Below are positions 46,214 to 47,939 of a DNA stretch of 47,939 nt, one piece after another; the stretch's first letter is position 1, and each line of letters opens with the position of its first letter. Made by a program: the position numbers and the translations under genes. Source of the DNA: DAITQM01 sp039794245 (GTDB taxonomy: Bacteria; Pseudomonadota; Gammaproteobacteria; Xanthomonadales; Wenzhouxiangellaceae); the NCBI GenBank assembly GCA_039794245.1, contig JBDIVS010000023.1, positions 1-47,939 on the forward strand, written 5' to 3'. The notes under the pieces are model-generated. The model was given only the letters and a program-made list of their open reading frames with translations. It made no database searches and was not told where the DNA came from.

Positions 46214-47939
46214 AACCCATCGTCATTCCGGACACACCCACCTCTCTCATCTTGTCATTCCGGAAATGCCCACCTCTCACTTCTTGTCATTCCGGAAACG
46301 GCCGCGCCCCCCTTGTCATTCCGGAAACGGCCGCGCCCCCCTTGTCATTCCGGAAACGGCCGCCTCTCCCCTCTTGTTATTCCGGAAACGGCCGCCTCTC
46401 CCCTATTGTCATTCCGGAAATGGCGGAGCCGTTATCCGGAATCCAGGATGTTTTTACTGGATTCCCGCATACGCGGGAATGACGAAAAAAAGAGAGGGCG
46501 CGCCCACTCCACCCCCCTTGTCATTCCGGAAACGGCCGCCTCTCCCCTATTGTCATTCCGGAAACGGCGGAGCCGTTATCCGGAATCCAGGATGTTTTTA
46601 CTGGATTCCCGCATACGCGGGAATGACGAAAAAAAAGAGGGGGCACGCCCACTCCACTCCTCTTGTCATTCCGGAAACGGCCTCGCCCCTCTTGTCATTC
46701 CGGAAATGGCCGCACCCCTCTTGTCATTCCGGAAACGGCCGCGCCCCCCCTTGTCATTCCGGAAACGGCGGAGCCGTTATCCGGAATCCAGGATGTTTTT
46801 ACTGGATTCCCGCATACGCGGGAATGACGAAAAAAAAGAGGGGGCACGCCCACTCCACCCCCCTTGTCATTCCGGAAACGGCCGCCTCTCCCCTATTGTC
46901 ATTCCGGAAACGGCGGAGCCGTTATCCGGAATCCAGTATTATATTCCTATGAAACAGCCTGCTGTATACATATTGTCCAATAAACGTAACGGCACTTTAT
47001 ATGTCGGCGTCACGAGCGACATCGTAAAAAGGATTTGGGAGCATAAAAACAACCTGGTAGAAGGTTTTACAAAGAAGTACGGGGTTCACCAGTTGGTTTA
47101 TTACGAGCTGTTTGACGATATGTACACCGCAATTTCCCGGGAAAAACAAATCAAAAAATGGCGACGTCTGTGGAAAACAGGTCTGATCGAAAAGAATAAT
47201 CCCGAGTGGCGTGATTTAACAAAGGATATTAGCTGCTGAAAATTTTATAACTAAAGCACCGTCTGCGATAACAAAACTGCACGTTTTGGGTGCTTCATAT
47301 ATCCAGCGGGTGCGATCCTTCTTTGTTCGTCATTCCGGAAACGGCGGAGCCGTTATCCGGAATCCAGGATGTTTCTACTGGATTCCCGCATACGCGGGAA
47401 TGACGAAAAAAAGAGGGGGCACGCCCACTCCACCCCTCTTGTCATTCCGGAAACGGCGGAGCCGTTATCCGGAATCCAGGATGTTTTTACTGGATTCCCG
47501 CATACGCGGGAATGACAAAAAAAAAGGGGCACGCCCACTCCACCCCTCTTGTCATTCCGGAAATGGCCTCGCCCCCCTTGTCATTCCGGAAACGGCCGCA
47601 CCCCCTTGTCATTCTGGAAACGGCGGAGCCGTTATCCGGAATCCAGGATGTTTTTACTGGATTCCCGCATACGCGGGAATGACGAAAAAAAGAGGGGGCA
47701 CGCCCACTCCACCCCTCTTGTCATTCCGGAAACGGCGGAGCCGTTATCCGGAATCTAGGATGTTTTTACTGGATTCCCGCATACGCGGGAATGACGAAAA
47801 AAAGAGAGGGCACGCCCACTCCACTCCTCCTGTCATTCCGGAAATGGCCGCCTCTCCCCTCCTTGTCATTCCGGAAACGGCGGAGCCGTTATCCGGAATC
47901 CAGGATGTTTTTACTGGATTCCCGCATACGCGGGAATGA
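46214..47939. repeat. Array of 76-bp multi-hairpin repeats (GTCATTCCGG family)
   Basis: Full or nearly full units start at 46408, 46552, 46753, 47329, 47441, 47608, 47720 and 47865 (the last cut by the window end); a half unit is at 46898-46936. Each reads GTCATTCCGGAAACGGCGG ... GGAATCCAGGATG ... CTGGATTCCCGCATACGCGG ... GAATGAC. Outer ends GTCATTCC/GGAATGAC pair. Inside are an ACGGC/GCCGT hairpin, a GGAATCCAG/CTGGATTCC hairpin, and CCCGC/GCGGG. Linkers of GAAAAAAAGAGGGGGCACG-type sequence separate them at 112 bp, plus extra 27-32-bp partial units (GTCATTCCGGAAACGGCCGC). The ATTCCC-N8-GGGAAT core resembles neisserial dRS3. Confidence 0.92.
46949..47239 (+). CDS. GIY-YIG nuclease-domain protein inserted in the repeat array
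   Basis: 96 residues, from the ATG at 46949. AVYILSNKRNGTLYVGVTSDIVKRIWEHK is the GIY-YIG core (here VYIL ... LYVG); LVYYELFDDMYTAISREKQIKKW carries the conserved Glu region, and it ends NPEWRDLTKDI. Single-domain members of this family are widespread, with unclear function. The gene is AT-richer than its surroundings and starts 13 bp after a repeat unit that is broken at its midpoint (CCGGAATCCAG at 46936). About 90 bp after the stop another repeat begins. A larger frame that starts at 46313 just reads through repeats. Confidence 0.88.
   Translation: MKQPAVYILSNKRNGTLYVGVTSDIVKRIWEHKNNLVEGFTKKYGVHQLVYYELFDDMYTAISREKQIKKWRRLWKTGLIEKNNPEWRDLTKDISC

Noticed and set aside
46266..46952. 228-codon frame with repeated CHSGNG and IPAYAGMT peptides at the right end
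   Set aside because: It is a translation of the tandem repeat array; the period follows the DNA repeat and there is no ribosome site or composition of a gene.
46214..47939. CRISPR array
   Set aside because: Repeats are 76 bp with internal hairpins, separated by near-identical linkers instead of unique spacers, and there are no cas genes.

Overview
The window is GC-rich DNA, most likely from a gammaproteobacterium. The signs are a gspL-gspM-gspN tail next to hisN-like, nudE and cysQ genes, a split class II ribonucleotide reductase (nrdJa/nrdJb), TrmL, a BtuB receptor behind a cobalamin riboswitch, PrlF/YhaV, and secreted proteins with IPTL-CTERM sorting tails. Housekeeping genes are separated by an unusually large amount of accessory DNA: gene remnants, small mobile modules, dispersed palindromic repeats and a dense repeat array at the right end.

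Layout. 1-2.7 kb: the end of an IS481-like transposase, then short cassette-like genes (YCII, SnoaL-like, AraC, an amber-interrupted YdeI/OmdA gene, cupin) with two degenerate integron attC-like sites. 2.8-5.5 kb: an ECF42-type sigma factor, then a junkyard of truncated genes (DinB remnant, ParB-like HTH, holin-like ORF, winged-helix remnant). 5.5-13.9 kb (minus strand): a defence operon of a WYL regulator, an internally deleted DUF262/DUF1524 protein, HsdM, HsdS, a GxxExxY protein flanked by perfect inverted repeats, and HsdR. Most of these genes overlap by 4 nt. 14.0-15.7 kb: a PrlF/YhaV toxin-antitoxin islet between two ssrA-like direct repeats, with an HTH gene that has a palindromic element inserted in frame. 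15.8-18.7 kb: a PLP-related locus (glutamine amidotransferase, YggS, divergent PtsJ-like MocR regulator) sharing an operator region. 19.0-22.2 kb: a probable Fur-regulated operon of porin, FMN-binding protein, PepSY membrane protein and a small membrane protein. 22.6-27.5 kb: cysQ, nudE, hisN-like, gspN, gspM, gspL. 27.7-33.2 kb: tRNA-Val(CAC), a DUF4143 ATPase with a leaderless-type promoter, and nrdJb-nrdJa with an intein in the active-site motif. 33.9-35.9 kb: trmL, then an HTH/nucleotidyltransferase pair between 174-bp direct repeats. 35.9-41.3 kb: a cluster of secreted proteins with cohesin-like, dockerin-like and IPTL-CTERM modules. 41.4-43.9 kb: a TPR-sulfotransferase and a small membrane protein. 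43.9-46.2 kb: riboswitch and btuB. 46.2-47.9 kb: an array of eight complete or nearly complete copies, plus one half copy, of a 76-bp multi-hairpin repeat, with a GIY-YIG nuclease gene inserted inside the half copy.

The strongest candidates for undescribed biology are: (1) the GIY-YIG gene nested in the palindromic repeat array; (2) the GxxExxY gene as a mobile cassette with 26-bp perfect terminal inverted repeats that encode both ends of its own protein, inserted into a translationally coupled type I restriction operon; (3) a cohesin-like/dockerin-like surface protein cluster whose binding modules differ in base composition from their host genes; and (4) a 68-bp three-hairpin element inserted in frame in an HTH gene. 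All family assignments come from reading the sequences; no database search was possible.
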